Below, one piece after another: positions 37,398-46,392 of a DNA stretch of 64,000 nucleotides. Source of the stretch: Muribaculum gordoncarteri. GTDB lineage: Bacteria; Bacteroidota; Bacteroidia; Bacteroidales; Muribaculaceae. Under the pieces are notes generated by a model. The model had not been told where the DNA came from. It made no database searches and saw only the letters and a program-made list of their open reading frames with translations. The DNA lies in contig NZ_CP039393.1 of the NCBI RefSeq assembly GCF_004803695.1, positions 3,100,001 through 3,164,000 on the forward strand. The letters are read 5' to 3'. The translations under genes and the position numbers were made by a program. Numbering within the stretch: position 1 is the first letter of the stretch; every line of letters begins with the position of its first letter.

Positions 37398-37442
37398 ATA
37401 GAGATGATGACTTTCATATAGAGATGATGACTTTCATATAGA
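37383..37442 (-). repeat. Three perfect 20-bp tandem repeats carrying the pdxB start codon
   Basis: The plus-strand unit GATGATGACTTTCATATAGA occurs at 37383, 37403 and 37423 without mismatch. On the minus strand each copy carries an ATGA stop/start overlap and the codons for MKVII. The first ATG (37437) overlaps the stop of the upstream membrane gene. It and the second (37417) each open a seven-codon frame, MKVIISI, whose stop overlaps the next ATG. The third ATG (37397) is pdxB itself. Confidence 0.9.
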
Positions 37443-38413
37443 TATGCTCCAGATGTAGAGTGCGGTGTAGGTTCCTATTATACAGAGGATGGGAATGTAA
37501 CTGCGCAGCTGGTTGTTAAACCTGAAGAAGTGGCCTATCTGCAGGGCCGAGCAGCAGTTAAGTATGGGCAGATAGATTATGAGATTGTTGTAGTCGACGA
37601 AAATGAGCACAACCGTAATCAGCGACACTACGAGCCAGAATCCGTTGTAGGCGCGTGTGCGGGCGTTGTAACGGTAGATTCGCATAAGGTTAAGTGTGCC
37701 GAACCCGAATCCGAGGAACAGCGTCACGCCCGTGTAGACGATAATCTGCGCAAGCTCTCGGCCTTCAAGTGCGTTGAACAGGCTCACAAACTCGGGTAGC
37801 GTGAAGTTGGACGGCGATATGATGCCGAATCCCCACAGAATCCAATAGGGCGTTACGATGCCGATAGCGGCCGCCATCAGTCCGCGCATTGTGAACGAGC
37901 GCATCTGCAGGCATCCCACCAGGAAGGCCACAATGTATATGGCATAGGCGTAACTTGTCAGCGAACCTATGCTGATGAGGAAGAAGGTGAGGAATATGCG
38001 GCGCGTGAGGTCGGGATTCTGGAAGGTTGAGAAGAGGGGTATTATGGCGAATAGAAGTATCGCGCACATGACGGTGCCGTCGTAGAACTGCCCCATGATG
38101 GAGGGGAGTCCCCCTGCATGATCATGAACATGCCCACAAACAGGTGTGACATGGTGCGCAGCACGTTGAATCGCCTGTTCATGTAGGAGAGGAGCAGGGC
38201 GAGCAGTACATTGACGGCGATTCCGGCCCACAGCGAGGCGTAACGGTCGGTAATCCATTCGTTGGCCGATGGAAGTCCGAATCCGTTGTTGCCCGTTATG
38301 TAGACGATGTCGCCGTTGCGATAGGCAATAATGGTGCCGATGACGGCTGCGGCCATCATCAGCATCATGCCATAGCGTGAGTGCAGATATCGTGTGATTT
38401 CCTGCTCCTTCAC
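37434..38413 (-). pseudogene. Polytopic membrane protein gene with a frameshift
   Basis: Two overlapping frames together describe one protein of about 326 residues. The first (from 38413, MKEQEITRYLHSRYG) holds several membrane segments and reads to FVGMFMIMQG. The second continues from GLPSIMGQFYDGTVM to the end at 37434 (LYIWSISI) with about six more segments. One missing base in a run of five Gs (plus Cs at about 38110-38114) explains it; six Gs would restore MQGGLPSIMGQFYDG. The homopolymer setting makes a sequencing error plausible. The family is not recognised. Neighbours are purD upstream (12 bp) and pdxB downstream. Confidence 0.75.
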
Positions 38414-38425
38414 AGCCTGTAGGGA

Positions 38426-39721
38426 TTATTTCTGTTGTAGAGCCATGAGGTCGCGGCCTATGTCGCGACGGAAATAATGGCCGTCAAAGTCGATGAGCGC
38501 GATTGAGGCGTAGCTGTTGGCAAGTGCGTCAGCTATGCTGTCGCCGTAGGAGCTTACCGAAAGAACTCGTCCGCCCGATGTCACGACATTGCCCTCGGCG
38601 TCACGCTTGGTACCGGCGTGGAACACGGTGCTTTGCGTCACCTTGTCGAGGCCGCTGATGAGTTTGCCCTTTTCGTAGCTTCCGGGGTATCCGCCCGACA
38701 CCATCATCACGGTCACTGCCGTGCGCGGGTCCTGACGGAGCTCGAGGTCGCCGAGGTTGCCTCGGGCGGCTGCCTGCATCAGCTCGACGAGGTCGCTGTC
38801 GATGCGCAGCATTACTGCTTCGGTTTCGGGGTCGCCCATGCGCACGTTGTACTCGATTACCATAGGCTCGCCCTCAACGTTGATGAGGCCGAGGAATATG
38901 AATCCGCGATAAGTGATGCCTTCCGATGCAAGTCCCTTGACGGTGGGCTCGATTATGCGAGTGCGCACCTTCTCCATGAAGGTGTCGTCGGCAAACGGTA
39001 CTGGGCTTACTGCGCCCATTCCGCCGGTGTTGAGTCCGGTGTCACCTTCGCCTATGCGCTTGTAGTCCTTGGCTACGGGGAGCACGCGGTAGTCGTTGCC
39101 GTCGGTGAGCACGAATACCGAACATTCGATGCCCGAGAGGAACTCCTCGATTACCACTGTGGCCGATGATGCTCCGAACATTCCCGAAAGCATCTCCTTA
39201 AGCGACTCGCGGGCCTCCTCGATGGTGGGGAGTATGAGCACGCCCTTTCCGGCAGCCAGTCCGTCGGCTTTGAGCACGTAGGGCGGCTTCAGCTCTTCAA
39301 GGAAGCGGTATCCCTCCTCGATGTTGTCGGCAGTGAAGCTGCGGTAGCGTGCGGTGGGGATGTTGTGACGCACCATGAACTGCTTGGCGAAGTCCTTGCT
39401 GCCTTCAAGCGCGGCACCTGCACGGCTTGGGCCTACGACAAGTATGTCACTGTCGGCAAATCGGTCGTAGATGCCCTTTACAAGCGGGTCTTCGTTGCCT
39501 ACGACAATCATCTTGATGCCGTTGTCGGTTACAAATTTATCGATTGCGTCGAAGTCGGTAGGCGACATGTCGACATTGGTACCATACTGGGTAGTGCCTC
39601 CGTTTCCGGGGGCTATGTATAACTTGCCGAGAAGCGGGCTTTGGCTGATTTTCCATGCGAGAGCCGATTCACGGCCTCCCGAACCAAGAAGCAGAATGTC
39701 GATGGGTTGCTGCATATTCAC
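38426..39721 (-). CDS. purD: Phosphoribosylamine--glycine ligase (PurD)
   Basis: The second step of purine synthesis, joining glycine to phosphoribosylamine with ATP. The 431 residues start with [17 protein letters not shown] (GARS N domain). An ATP-grasp domain follows ([13 protein letters not shown] at about 146-158; [13 protein letters not shown]). The C-terminal part carries [11 protein letters not shown]. Length is normal and all blocks are present. It follows the THUMP methyltransferase by 22 bp. Confidence 0.97.
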   Translation of the reverse strand: MNMQQPIDILLLGSGGRESALAWKISQSPLLGKLYIAPGNGGTTQYGTNVDMSPTDFDAIDKFVTDNGIKMIVVGNEDPLVKGIYDRFADSDILVVGPSRAGAALEGSKDFAKQFMVRHNIPTARYRSFTADNIEEGYRFLEELKPPYVLKADGLAAGKGVLILPTIEEARESLKEMLSGMFGASSATVVIEEFLSGIECSVFVLTDGNDYRVLPVAKDYKRIGEGDTGLNTGGMGAVSPVPFADDTFMEKVRTRIIEPTVKGLASEGITYRGFIFLGLINVEGEPMVIEYNVRMGDPETEAVMLRIDSDLVELMQAAARGNLGDLELRQDPRTAVTVMMVSGGYPGSYEKGKLISGLDKVTQSTVFHAGTKRDAEGNVVTSGGRVLSVSSYGDSIADALANSYASIALIDFDGHYFRRDIGRDLMALQQK

Positions 39722-39743
39722 GGGTTGTTAAGTGGTTACTACG

Positions 39744-41294
39744 TTATTTGTTTTCGTTGGATGATGAGTCGTTGTTTTCGTCGTTGCGCTTCCATCCGCG
39801 GCGGCGCATTACGGGAAGGGTGGGCTTGCGTCCGAGTATTGACTTCAGCGCCTTTTCGTTGCGGCGTATTGCCAGCGGGTTTTCCGAAGGTTCCTGAGTC
39901 GGCTCCACTTCGGGCTTGTTTGACGGATATTTCTTGCGACCGAGCGGTTTCGGCTTATATTTTTCCTTGAGCGCGTTGTGTTTCTCGCCACGCTTTTCGG
40001 GGCGGTCGCCTTTCTTGCCTCCGAATCCCTTGCGGCGTGCGTTGTTGCGCCATTCGTCGTCGGTGAGGCGGCGCTTGGGCTTGCTCTCCTTGGGCGAGGA
40101 GTTGCTCTCGGGATCCTTCAGCGAGTGACCTTCGCGACGGAAGCTCTTGTAGTCGCCCTCGAAGATGATGTATTCGCGGAGCTCACACTCGAGCGAACCG
40201 TTAAGCAGGGGCATCTTCAATGAGGGTGCCAGTCCTATGCGACGGAAATACTCGTCCTGATATCCGATAATCCAGGCGTGGTAGCCCTTGAACACGTTTT
40301 TGAGCTTGTTGCCTATCATCTCGTAGAGGCCGTCCATGTCGTTGACCGAGATGCGCTCGCCGTAGGGGGGATTGGTTACGAGCACTCCGTCGGCGGGAGC
40401 CTCAGTCCACTGCGACAGGGGCTTTATGCTGAGGTCGATGTAGCGTCCCACGCCGGCCTGCTTGATGTTTTGCTCGGCGATGGCGATTGCCTTGGGCGAT
40501 ATGTCGCTTCCGTAGATCTTGTAGTCGAATGTGCGCTCCTGCGAGTCGTCGTTGTAGAGGCTTTCAAAGAGTTCTTCGTCGAAGTCCTTCCACTGCTCGA
40601 ATGCAAAGCGCTTGCGATAGACTCCGGGATTGATGTTGGCGGCGATGAGGGCGGCTTCGATAAGGAATGTGCCCGAGCCGCACATGGGGTCGACGAGCGG
40701 ACACTCGCCTTTCCATCCGCTCTTGAGCAGAATGCCGGCGGCCAGCACTTCGTTGATGGGAGCCTCGGTCTGTGCCACGCGATAGCCGCGCTTATGTAGT
40801 GACTCGCCCGATGAGTCGAGCGACAGCGTGACGCGGTTGCCGTCGATGTGCACGTTTATCATTACATCGGCATCCTGCAGGCGCACGCCGGGACGCTTGT
40901 CGGCACCGAAACGGTCCTTGAAGAAGTCGACGATGCCATCCTTGACGCGGTAGGTGACATAACGCGAGTGGGTGAACTGCTCGGAGTTGACAACTGAATC
41001 AATGGAGAATGTCTTGTCGATTGATAGCACCGAAGTCCAGTCAAACTCCTTTGTCATCTCATAGAGCGCGTCGGGGTCCGATGCCGTGAATTTGTAGATG
41101 GGCTTCAGGATGCGCAGGGCGGTGCGGCAGCACAGGTTGGCCTTGTAGAGAGTGGCGAGGTCGCCCTCAAACGCTACCATGCGGCGTCCGGGCTGTACGT
41201 TCAGGGCGCCGATTCCGCGAAGCTCGTCGGCCAGGATCTCTTCCAGTCCTTGGAAGGTCTTTGCTACCATTTCAAATTTTTCAGTATTCATCAC
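39744..41294 (-). CDS. THUMP-domain class I SAM-dependent rRNA methyltransferase (RlmL N-domain-like)
   Basis: Probably methylates a guanine of 23S rRNA, like the RlmL/RlmKL N-terminal domain. Of 516 residues, about 1-165 form the THUMP RNA-binding part and 170-380 the Rossmann methyltransferase, with DPMCGSGTFLIEAAL and the catalytic motif VTNPPYGER. After residue 385 comes a tail of about 130 residues rich in Lys and Arg with no fold (KPKRRLTDDEW, GRKKYPSNKPE), likely an RNA-binding extension. Its ATG overlaps the cysE stop by 4 bp, so the two are coupled. Confidence 0.9.
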   Translation of the reverse strand: MMNTEKFEMVAKTFQGLEEILADELRGIGALNVQPGRRMVAFEGDLATLYKANLCCRTALRILKPIYKFTASDPDALYEMTKEFDWTSVLSIDKTFSIDSVVNSEQFTHSRYVTYRVKDGIVDFFKDRFGADKRPGVRLQDADVMINVHIDGNRVTLSLDSSGESLHKRGYRVAQTEAPINEVLAAGILLKSGWKGECPLVDPMCGSGTFLIEAALIAANINPGVYRKRFAFEQWKDFDEELFESLYNDDSQERTFDYKIYGSDISPKAIAIAEQNIKQAGVGRYIDLSIKPLSQWTEAPADGVLVTNPPYGERISVNDMDGLYEMIGNKLKNVFKGYHAWIIGYQDEYFRRIGLAPSLKMPLLNGSLECELREYIIFEGDYKSFRREGHSLKDPESNSSPKESKPKRRLTDDEWRNNARRKGFGGKKGDRPEKRGEKHNALKEKYKPKPLGRKKYPSNKPEVEPTQEPSENPLAIRRNEKALKSILGRKPTLPVMRRRGWKRNDENNDSSSNENK

Positions 41295-42235
41295 TGCTTG
41301 ATTCTTAAAACGTTGTTGGCTTTTGCTTGAATGAGTCGTTCTCCCGGGGCTACATTCTGGGTTACCCAGATGTTACCTCCTATGATGGCGTTGTCGCCGA
41401 TTGTTATGCGTCCCAGGATGGAGGCGTTGGAGTATATGATTACGTTGTTTCCTATGATGGGGTGACGCGGTATTCCCTTGATGGGGTTGCCGTCGGGATC
41501 CATGTCAAAGCTCTTTGCTCCGAGTGTCACACCCTGATACAGCTTGACATTGTTTCCGAGTATGGCGGTAGCGCCGATCACCACGCCGGTTCCGTGGTCG
41601 ATGGTAAAGCCTTCGCCAATGGTGGCTGCGGGGTGTATGTCGATACCCGTTTCGCTATGGGCCTGCTCGCTTATCATGCGGGGTATTATAGGCACATCGA
41701 GCTTTATCAGCTCATGGGCTATGCGGTAGTTGCAGATGGCGCGTATGCCGGGATAGCAATATATCACCTCCTGGGTGGAGGTTGCCGCAGGGTCGCCTCG
41801 GTGGGTGGCGTAGACATCGGTGTTGAGGAGTCGGCGCAGATTGGGGAGCTGCTTGATGAACTCGGCCGCTTTTTCGGCAGCCTTGTGCTCCATCTCATCG
41901 TAATCGGGGGCTGTGTCGGTGCATATATCCATCGACAATCCGGCGTGAATCTGGTCAACGAGCAGGTGATAGAGCTTTTCGGCCCACAATCCGGTGAAGT
42001 AAGTCACATTGTTGCGTGTCACATCGCTGTCGCCGAAGAATCCGGGAAAAATCAGGGCTCGCGAAAGGTAGATGATTTCCTTGACCGCCTGCTGCGAGGG
42101 AAGCGGTTGGCCCTGCCACTGCGAGGGGCAGATGTTGGTCAGGTTGTCGGTGTCCGACAGTCGCCTGACAGTGTCGCGAAGCGTTGCTTCATGTTGCTGA
42201 TTCAATCCCATCGTTGTACTTGTGAATGCCGGCAT
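41291..42235 (-). CDS. cysE: Serine O-acetyltransferase (CysE/EpsC type)
   Basis: Makes O-acetylserine for cysteine synthesis. The 314 residues include a helical N-terminal domain and the left-handed beta-helix of hexapeptide repeats from about 190 (DIHPAATIGEGFTIDHGTG; GNNVKLYQGVTLGAKSF; RHPIIGNNVIIYSNASILG). The His-Pro and Asp-His residues of the active site are visible in those segments. The usual C-terminal feedback region is short. An alternative ATG at 42211 is possible. It has its own promoter and leads the unit cysE-THUMP-purD-membrane protein-pdxB. Confidence 0.93.
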   Translation of the reverse strand: MPAFTSTTMGLNQQHEATLRDTVRRLSDTDNLTNICPSQWQGQPLPSQQAVKEIIYLSRALIFPGFFGDSDVTRNNVTYFTGLWAEKLYHLLVDQIHAGLSMDICTDTAPDYDEMEHKAAEKAAEFIKQLPNLRRLLNTDVYATHRGDPAATSTQEVIYCYPGIRAICNYRIAHELIKLDVPIIPRMISEQAHSETGIDIHPAATIGEGFTIDHGTGVVIGATAILGNNVKLYQGVTLGAKSFDMDPDGNPIKGIPRHPIIGNNVIIYSNASILGRITIGDNAIIGGNIWVTQNVAPGERLIQAKANNVLRIKQ

Positions 42236-42260
42236 ATAGTGCTCCCCGGCCTATTCGTTG

Positions 42261-42291
42261 CAAAATTAGCCAAAAATCCCCATATTCACAA
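42261..42291 (-). promoter_or_regulatory. Promoter of the cysE transcription unit
   Basis: On the minus strand TTG (plus 42289-42291), 20 bases and TAATTTTG (plus 42261-42268) fit the consensus. The start would be about 20 bases before the cysE ATG at 42235. Confidence 0.65.
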
Positions 42292-42306
42292 TTGTGACAC
42301 TCTTAT

Positions 42307-42879
42307 TTACTCATTTTCATCCTTTTCGGTCGTTTCTTCATTATCGCCCAGACGGAAGAGCGAGAAATTTACCGATCCGTAGGTGCGGTGGTCGAAGAAT
42401 CCGGGAAGCGACGAGAAGTCGTAGGCCTTGGAGTGCTCGACTATTACAATGGTGTCGGGCGACAGCATCCGTGAGCCGAGTATGCGTGAGGGAACCTCGC
42501 CGAAGTTGGGCAGGTCGTAAGGGGGATCGGCGAAGATTATGTCGAATTTGGTTGCGCAACTCTCGATAAACTTGAATGCGTCACCTTTGATGAGGTTGAG
42601 GTTCTTGCAGTTGAGCTGCTGCGCCACCTGCTTGATGAACTTGTATTGCGTGGCGGCCTTTTCAACCGATGTCACTTCGGCGCATCCGCGTGAAAGGAAC
42701 TCAAATGTTATGGCACCCGTTCCGGCAAACAGGTCGAGAGCCTTCAATCCGTCGAAGTCGACCATGTTTTCAAGCACGTTGAATATGTTTTCACGCGCAA
42801 AGTCGGTAGTAGGGCGTGCTGAAATGTTGGTGGGCACGTCAAATCGGCGACGGCCGAATTTTCCTCTTATTATTCGCAT
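42307..42879 (-). CDS. rsmD: 16S rRNA (guanine966-N2)-methyltransferase RsmD
   Basis: Methylates G966 of 16S rRNA in the 30S subunit. The 190 residues have MRIIRGKFGRRRFDVP at the start, TTDFARENIFNVLEN, the SAM motif ALDLFAGTGAITFEFLSRG and the catalytic IIFADPPYD. These are the family blocks in the right order. It overlaps the DUF3822 gene by 10 bp, an arrangement seen across Bacteroidota, and is last in its operon. Confidence 0.95.
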   Translation of the reverse strand: MRIIRGKFGRRRFDVPTNISARPTTDFARENIFNVLENMVDFDGLKALDLFAGTGAITFEFLSRGCAEVTSVEKAATQYKFIKQVAQQLNCKNLNLIKGDAFKFIESCATKFDIIFADPPYDLPNFGEVPSRILGSRMLSPDTIVIVEHSKAYDFSSLPGFFDHRTYGSVNFSLFRLGDNEETTEKDENE

Positions 42880-43709
42880 AGCGGCAGTATTATTAAGTCA
42901 AACGGAGCTTTTCCCCATTGCTCGTCGTCCTTGAGAATGTAGGCGGGCGGGACCACCGGCATTACATATCCGAGGAATTTGCGCAGAATGGGGGTGATTT
43001 CATCGCGCAACGCTTCATCGCCGGCTATGAGGAGCTCGTTGCCGGCAGGGTCGAGGTCGAGCATGTCACGGCAGGCCATGATGTAGTAGACGGCGTCCAT
43101 GATGTCACGGAACCGGAATGTGTTGGCCATGCGCAACGAGTCATTGCCAAGCACGATGATGTCCATCGCATCGCGGCGCAGGTTGACATACATCTTGCCG
43201 GCGTTGTCAATGCGGTTCTTGTCGAAGAAGTAGCGGCATTGCGGCGACAGGTTATGTCTTATCACGGGATTGTTGAACGTGCGGCGCAGGAAAGCCGTTA
43301 TGTTGTTGTCGACCGACATGACAATCGTAGCTCCGATGTGCGTCATGTCGTCGACAATCACTTCGCCCGAAGCCGCTTCCTCGCCGATGGCCTTGATGAG
43401 GAGCGCCCGCGGCATGTCACTGTCGCCGGCTATGATGTCGTCGGGTACTATCGCAAACCGAGGCGTGTCGATCAATATGTCAATCTGCAGGAAGTCGCTC
43501 AGCAGCACGGGATTGTCGTAGACCACCTCCTCGAGCGATTTCATCAGCGATGCCGATGACGCTTCGAGCGGCAGGCGGCGGTAGATCGCCGATGCTATGT
43601 CGTCGGGATTGTAGACGAGTGCATGAAGCGAGTCGTGTCCGAGCCGCAGGGCCAGCCGGCTGCTCCGGGGCTCTTTTATGGTTTCCTTGTCAAGAACGCA
43701 TATTCCCAT
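42870..43709 (-). CDS. DUF3822 family protein
   Basis: A 279-residue protein of a Bacteroidota-specific family of unknown function. No signal peptide or membrane helix is seen. The sequence alternates strands and helices, as expected for an actin-like or RNase H-like fold (VIVDDMTHIGATIVMSVDNN; INLRRDAMD-like segment VNLRRDAMDIIVLGNDSLRM), but that is only an impression. The strongest support is the neighbourhood: rsmD overlaps its end and the Ig-like lipoprotein gene lies 13 bp upstream. Confidence 0.85.
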   Translation of the reverse strand: MGICVLDKETIKEPRSSRLALRLGHDSLHALVYNPDDIASAIYRRLPLEASSASLMKSLEEVVYDNPVLLSDFLQIDILIDTPRFAIVPDDIIAGDSDMPRALLIKAIGEEAASGEVIVDDMTHIGATIVMSVDNNITAFLRRTFNNPVIRHNLSPQCRYFFDKNRIDNAGKMYVNLRRDAMDIIVLGNDSLRMANTFRFRDIMDAVYYIMACRDMLDLDPAGNELLIAGDEALRDEITPILRKFLGYVMPVVPPAYILKDDEQWGKAPFDLIILPLCE

Positions 43710-43722
43710 ACCTGACAGTCGG

Positions 43723-45750
43723 TTAGCGGCGCAGATTGCGCAGGTTGTTCTGGTTGTTCATGTTGCCTATGTTGCTCGAGCCGTTGGGGTTGCCGGGACC
43801 GAAGAAGTTGGTGTCGTCGTAGTAGCCGTCCTCATCTTCATCGCGGTTGCGGTTGTCGTTCTCATCCTCGACAAATGTTCCGTCGGGATTGCGACGGCGC
43901 TTCTTCTCCTTGGGCTTGTTCTTCTTTATTTCCTGAGGCTTCTGAAGGTCGATGGGAGTTTCATATATGTCCCAGCTTTGCTCGACATCCCAGTTCTTTT
44001 TCAGAACTATCTTCTTGGGGTAGTAATATACCTCCTCGGGCTGTATGGAGTCGAGAAGATTGCCGGTGTCATACTCACCGTTGCCGTTGCGGTCGATATA
44101 TAGTCGGGCGTAGTAGGTGCCGGGTTGCAGATAGGGGAACTCTGCAACACCGTCCTTCAACGGAGCTATTGCAACGGGATTGTCGTCGGAGCCGAGCACC
44201 TCGACAATAGCCGAGTCACGCACACCCGTGACATTGAATGCGAGCAGCGAGTAGTCCTCCAGGGCACGGGCGGTGAACTCATGCTTGAACGGTTTGTTCC
44301 ACTCGTTGTAGATGCCTACTATCGATGCCGAGTCGGCTGAGAATCGGTATTTTACACCGGGCTCCCACTTGTATTCCACTTTGTAGCGCATGGTGTTGAA
44401 TGGGTCGACCCTCACGAGTTCCGGCACGGCAAGGGTGTCGAATATCGTGTCGCGTATCATCTCAAGATGCAGTCCTTCGGGGATGATGGTGTCGAGGGGC
44501 TGGTTCATCTCAAATATTATAGGCAGGTATATCTCCTGGGTGTTGCTTGTCTTTGCCGATATGTTCAGGAAGGTGAGCTGAGGCCCGACGATGGAGTCGC
44601 TGTTTTCCTCGTCGTCTTTTTTCTTCTTTACCTTCTTTTCCTTGGTTTTGTTGGCTTTGGGTTCGCGATAGAGCACCCTTATCGTGTCGTCGCCCCACGA
44701 CAGTTGTTGCAGTGTGTCGGTGCGCAGGAAGTGCAGTGCAAGCATCATTGTGTCCTGGGCCATAAGGGCGGTGTCGGTTATGAAATATTCGAGTGTGTCG
44801 CGTGTCATACCCGTGTTTAGTATCGCAAGCTCGTCGATGCGCTTTCCTGCTGCCGGGCCGTTGAGCAGTGTGATGGTGGGGAATGTGTCGCTCGGAGCCG
44901 CGAGGTTGAGCAGAAGACGACGGCGGTCGGGACGGGTATAGTCCTTGAGGTACTGCGCCTTATATCCTTCGTTGAACCATGTGAGCAGAATGTCGTTGGG
45001 GAAGTAGTTGGTGCCCGGATGGGTGACGATGGAGTCGCGTCCGTCGAGTGTTATGAGTGTGTCGTTAACCGTAGTAGGTTCGGCATATGGTGACACTGTC
45101 ACATCGTAGAACGCCACATCCTCGGAACGGTCCCAATGGTAGTCGCGGTTGATGTCGTTGAGCGCGTAAATGCGATAGTTGCCGGGCTTAAGGCCTCTTA
45201 TTATGAACTGGCCGAGCTGGTTGGTGCGTCCGATACGTTCAAGCGGCAGTGTAGTTATTGCAGTGTCGGAGAGGTTGCTGTAGACACCCACGAGCATATT
45301 CTGCGCGGGTTCAAGCGTACGCGCCTCGAAAACCATACCGGCTATTCGCAACGAGTCGATCGAGTCGCCGGTCGAGAAGTCGATTGCAAATCCGTCGAGC
45401 GTGTTTCCCTCGTTCAGGTCCTTTATCGCGTCGGAAAAGTCGATGGTATAGGTGGTATTGTCCAGCATGGAGTCACGCAATTCGGCCGTGACACGTTTGC
45501 CGTTTGCCGTAATCGACGGGATGTTCTTCTGAGGAGGCGACACTACGACCTTGTTCATCACATCCTCTACCTGCACATTCTCATTAAAGTCGATGGTGAT
45601 GTGATTCTTTTTGAAGTTCACAGAGCCGATAGCGGGGTTGCTCTGAACGTAAACCGGTGGGTCGACATCGTATTCGCCTCCGGTAGGACGGCCCATTGAA
45701 GCGCATGCGGCGAGGATAAACGCCGCAACTGCTGCCAATATCAGCCTCAT
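43723..45750 (-). CDS. Large Ig-like domain lipoprotein
   Basis: A predicted outer-membrane or surface lipoprotein of 675 residues from the ATG at 45750. The lipobox is LAAC in MRLILAAVAAFILAACASMGRPTGG. The first 100 residues after it resemble the bacterial Ig-like (SbsA-type) domain (NFKKNHITIDFNENVQVEDV; TYTIDFSDAIKDLNEGN). More beta-rich repeats follow, one like a carboxypeptidase-regulatory fold (GLKPGNYRIYALNDINRDYHWD) and another near 560. The tail is Lys/Asn rich and disordered. The frame is open to 45774. The shorter start is preferred because the nearest -7 box ends 6 bp before that longer start. Confidence 0.87.
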   Translation of the reverse strand: MRLILAAVAAFILAACASMGRPTGGEYDVDPPVYVQSNPAIGSVNFKKNHITIDFNENVQVEDVMNKVVVSPPQKNIPSITANGKRVTAELRDSMLDNTTYTIDFSDAIKDLNEGNTLDGFAIDFSTGDSIDSLRIAGMVFEARTLEPAQNMLVGVYSNLSDTAITTLPLERIGRTNQLGQFIIRGLKPGNYRIYALNDINRDYHWDRSEDVAFYDVTVSPYAEPTTVNDTLITLDGRDSIVTHPGTNYFPNDILLTWFNEGYKAQYLKDYTRPDRRRLLLNLAAPSDTFPTITLLNGPAAGKRIDELAILNTGMTRDTLEYFITDTALMAQDTMMLALHFLRTDTLQQLSWGDDTIRVLYREPKANKTKEKKVKKKKDDEENSDSIVGPQLTFLNISAKTSNTQEIYLPIIFEMNQPLDTIIPEGLHLEMIRDTIFDTLAVPELVRVDPFNTMRYKVEYKWEPGVKYRFSADSASIVGIYNEWNKPFKHEFTARALEDYSLLAFNVTGVRDSAIVEVLGSDDNPVAIAPLKDGVAEFPYLQPGTYYARLYIDRNGNGEYDTGNLLDSIQPEEVYYYPKKIVLKKNWDVEQSWDIYETPIDLQKPQEIKKNKPKEKKRRRNPDGTFVEDENDNRNRDEDEDGYYDDTNFFGPGNPNGSSNIGNMNNQNNLRNLRR

Positions 45751-45779
45751 ATATGTAACATCGTTTAATTTCATGTTGA

Positions 45780-46087
45780 CAAAGATACGAATAAGTCGAG
45801 TGCAATGCCAAATTTATTTGAGCATTGCCGAGCGAGAGTATCTAAGAAGTATTCAAAGATACGAATAAGTTGAGAGCAAAAGCAAAATTTATTTGAGCAT
45901 TGTCGAGCGTGAGTATCTAAGACTACAGTCAAAGATACGAATAAGTTGAGAGCAAAAGCAAAATTTATTTTGATTTTGCCGAGCGGAAGTATCTAAGACA
46001 GAGTCAAAGATACGAATAAGTTGAGAGCAAAAGCCAAATTTATTTTGATTTTGCCGAATGTAAGTATCTAAGATGCAATCAAAGATA
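45780..46087 (-). repeat. Tandem ~75-bp repeats, each carrying a minus-strand promoter
   Basis: The plus-strand octamer CAAAGATA, which is TATCTTTG on the minus strand, occurs at 45780, 45854, 45930, 46005 and 46080: spacings 74, 76, 75 and 75. Four full units share AAAGATACGAATAAG, a CAAA-containing stretch, a TTTATTT block, GCCGAGCG-like and GTATCTAAGA blocks. The fifth is a stub. In each full unit a TTTG or TTG lies about 21 bases upstream of the -7 on the minus strand, so each is a complete Bacteroidota promoter match facing the Ig-like lipoprotein gene. Units 2 to 4 are closest to each other. A frame across the repeats is not a gene. Confidence 0.85.
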
Positions 46088-46117
46088 AGCAAAAAATAAA
46101 TTGTGGCACATTTTTAG

Positions 46118-46147
46118 TTGATGATTTATAAAAAAGCATTATCTTTG
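46118..46147 (+). promoter_or_regulatory. Promoter of tRNA-Pro
   Basis: TTG at 46118-46120, 19 bases, then TATCTTTG at 46140-46147 fit the consensus. The tRNA begins 17 bases after the -7 box. Confidence 0.65.
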
Positions 46148-46164
46148 TGGTCGCAAATCGCGCT

Positions 46165-46237
46165 CGGGGTGTAGCACAGTTGGCAGCGCGCCACGTTCGG
46201 GACGTGGAGGTCGGAAGTTCGAGTCTTCTCACCCCGA
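46165..46237 (+). tRNA. tRNA-Pro (anticodon CGG)
   Basis: A 73-nt cloverleaf. The acceptor stem is CGGGGTG with CACCCCG, and the D arm is TAGCACAGTTGGCAGCGC-like. The anticodon stem is CCACG with CGTGG around the loop TTCGGGA, giving anticodon CGG. The T loop is GTTCGAGTC, and the discriminator is A. CCA is not encoded. A terminator follows within three bases. Confidence 0.96.
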
Positions 46238-46239
46238 CA

Positions 46240-46279
46240 TTCAGGACTACCTGACATTCAGGTAGCCCTGAATTTTTTT
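46240..46279 (+). terminator. Terminator of tRNA-Pro
   Basis: TTCAGG-A-CTACCTGA and TCAGGTAG-C-CCTGAA pair over 15 positions with one mismatch around a short loop, followed by seven Ts (46273-46279). Confidence 0.9.
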
Positions 46280-46352
46280 ATACCTCCCCGTTCATGAATC
46301 CGAGTTGTGGTTACACACAAAAATTCAATAGATTGAACATTATATGCTGTGA

Positions 46353-46388
46353 AAAAGTTTCTTATATAGGAAACTTTTCATATATTTG
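46353..46388 (+). promoter_or_regulatory. Palindromic operator and promoter of the XRE-DUF3990-DUF3791 cassette
   Basis: Bases 46353-46378 form a 26-bp palindrome with arms AAAAGTTTC and GAAACTTTT and a TATATA centre (one mismatched pair). It ends just before the -7 box TATATTTG at 46381-46388 and covers the -33 region. The XRE ATG at 46393 lies only 4 bases after the -7 box, so the mRNA probably has no leader. Self-repression by the XRE protein is the obvious inference. Confidence 0.7.
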
Positions 46389-46392
46389 CAAT

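Noticed and set aside
45780-46087. Possible CRISPR array
   Set aside because: Repeats are directly abutting with near-identical sequence throughout; there are no unique spacers and no cas genes.
45889-46092. Minus-strand frame of 67 codons across the tandem repeats
   Set aside because: It simply reads the 75-bp repeat; the peptide repeats too and each unit has the promoter matches instead.
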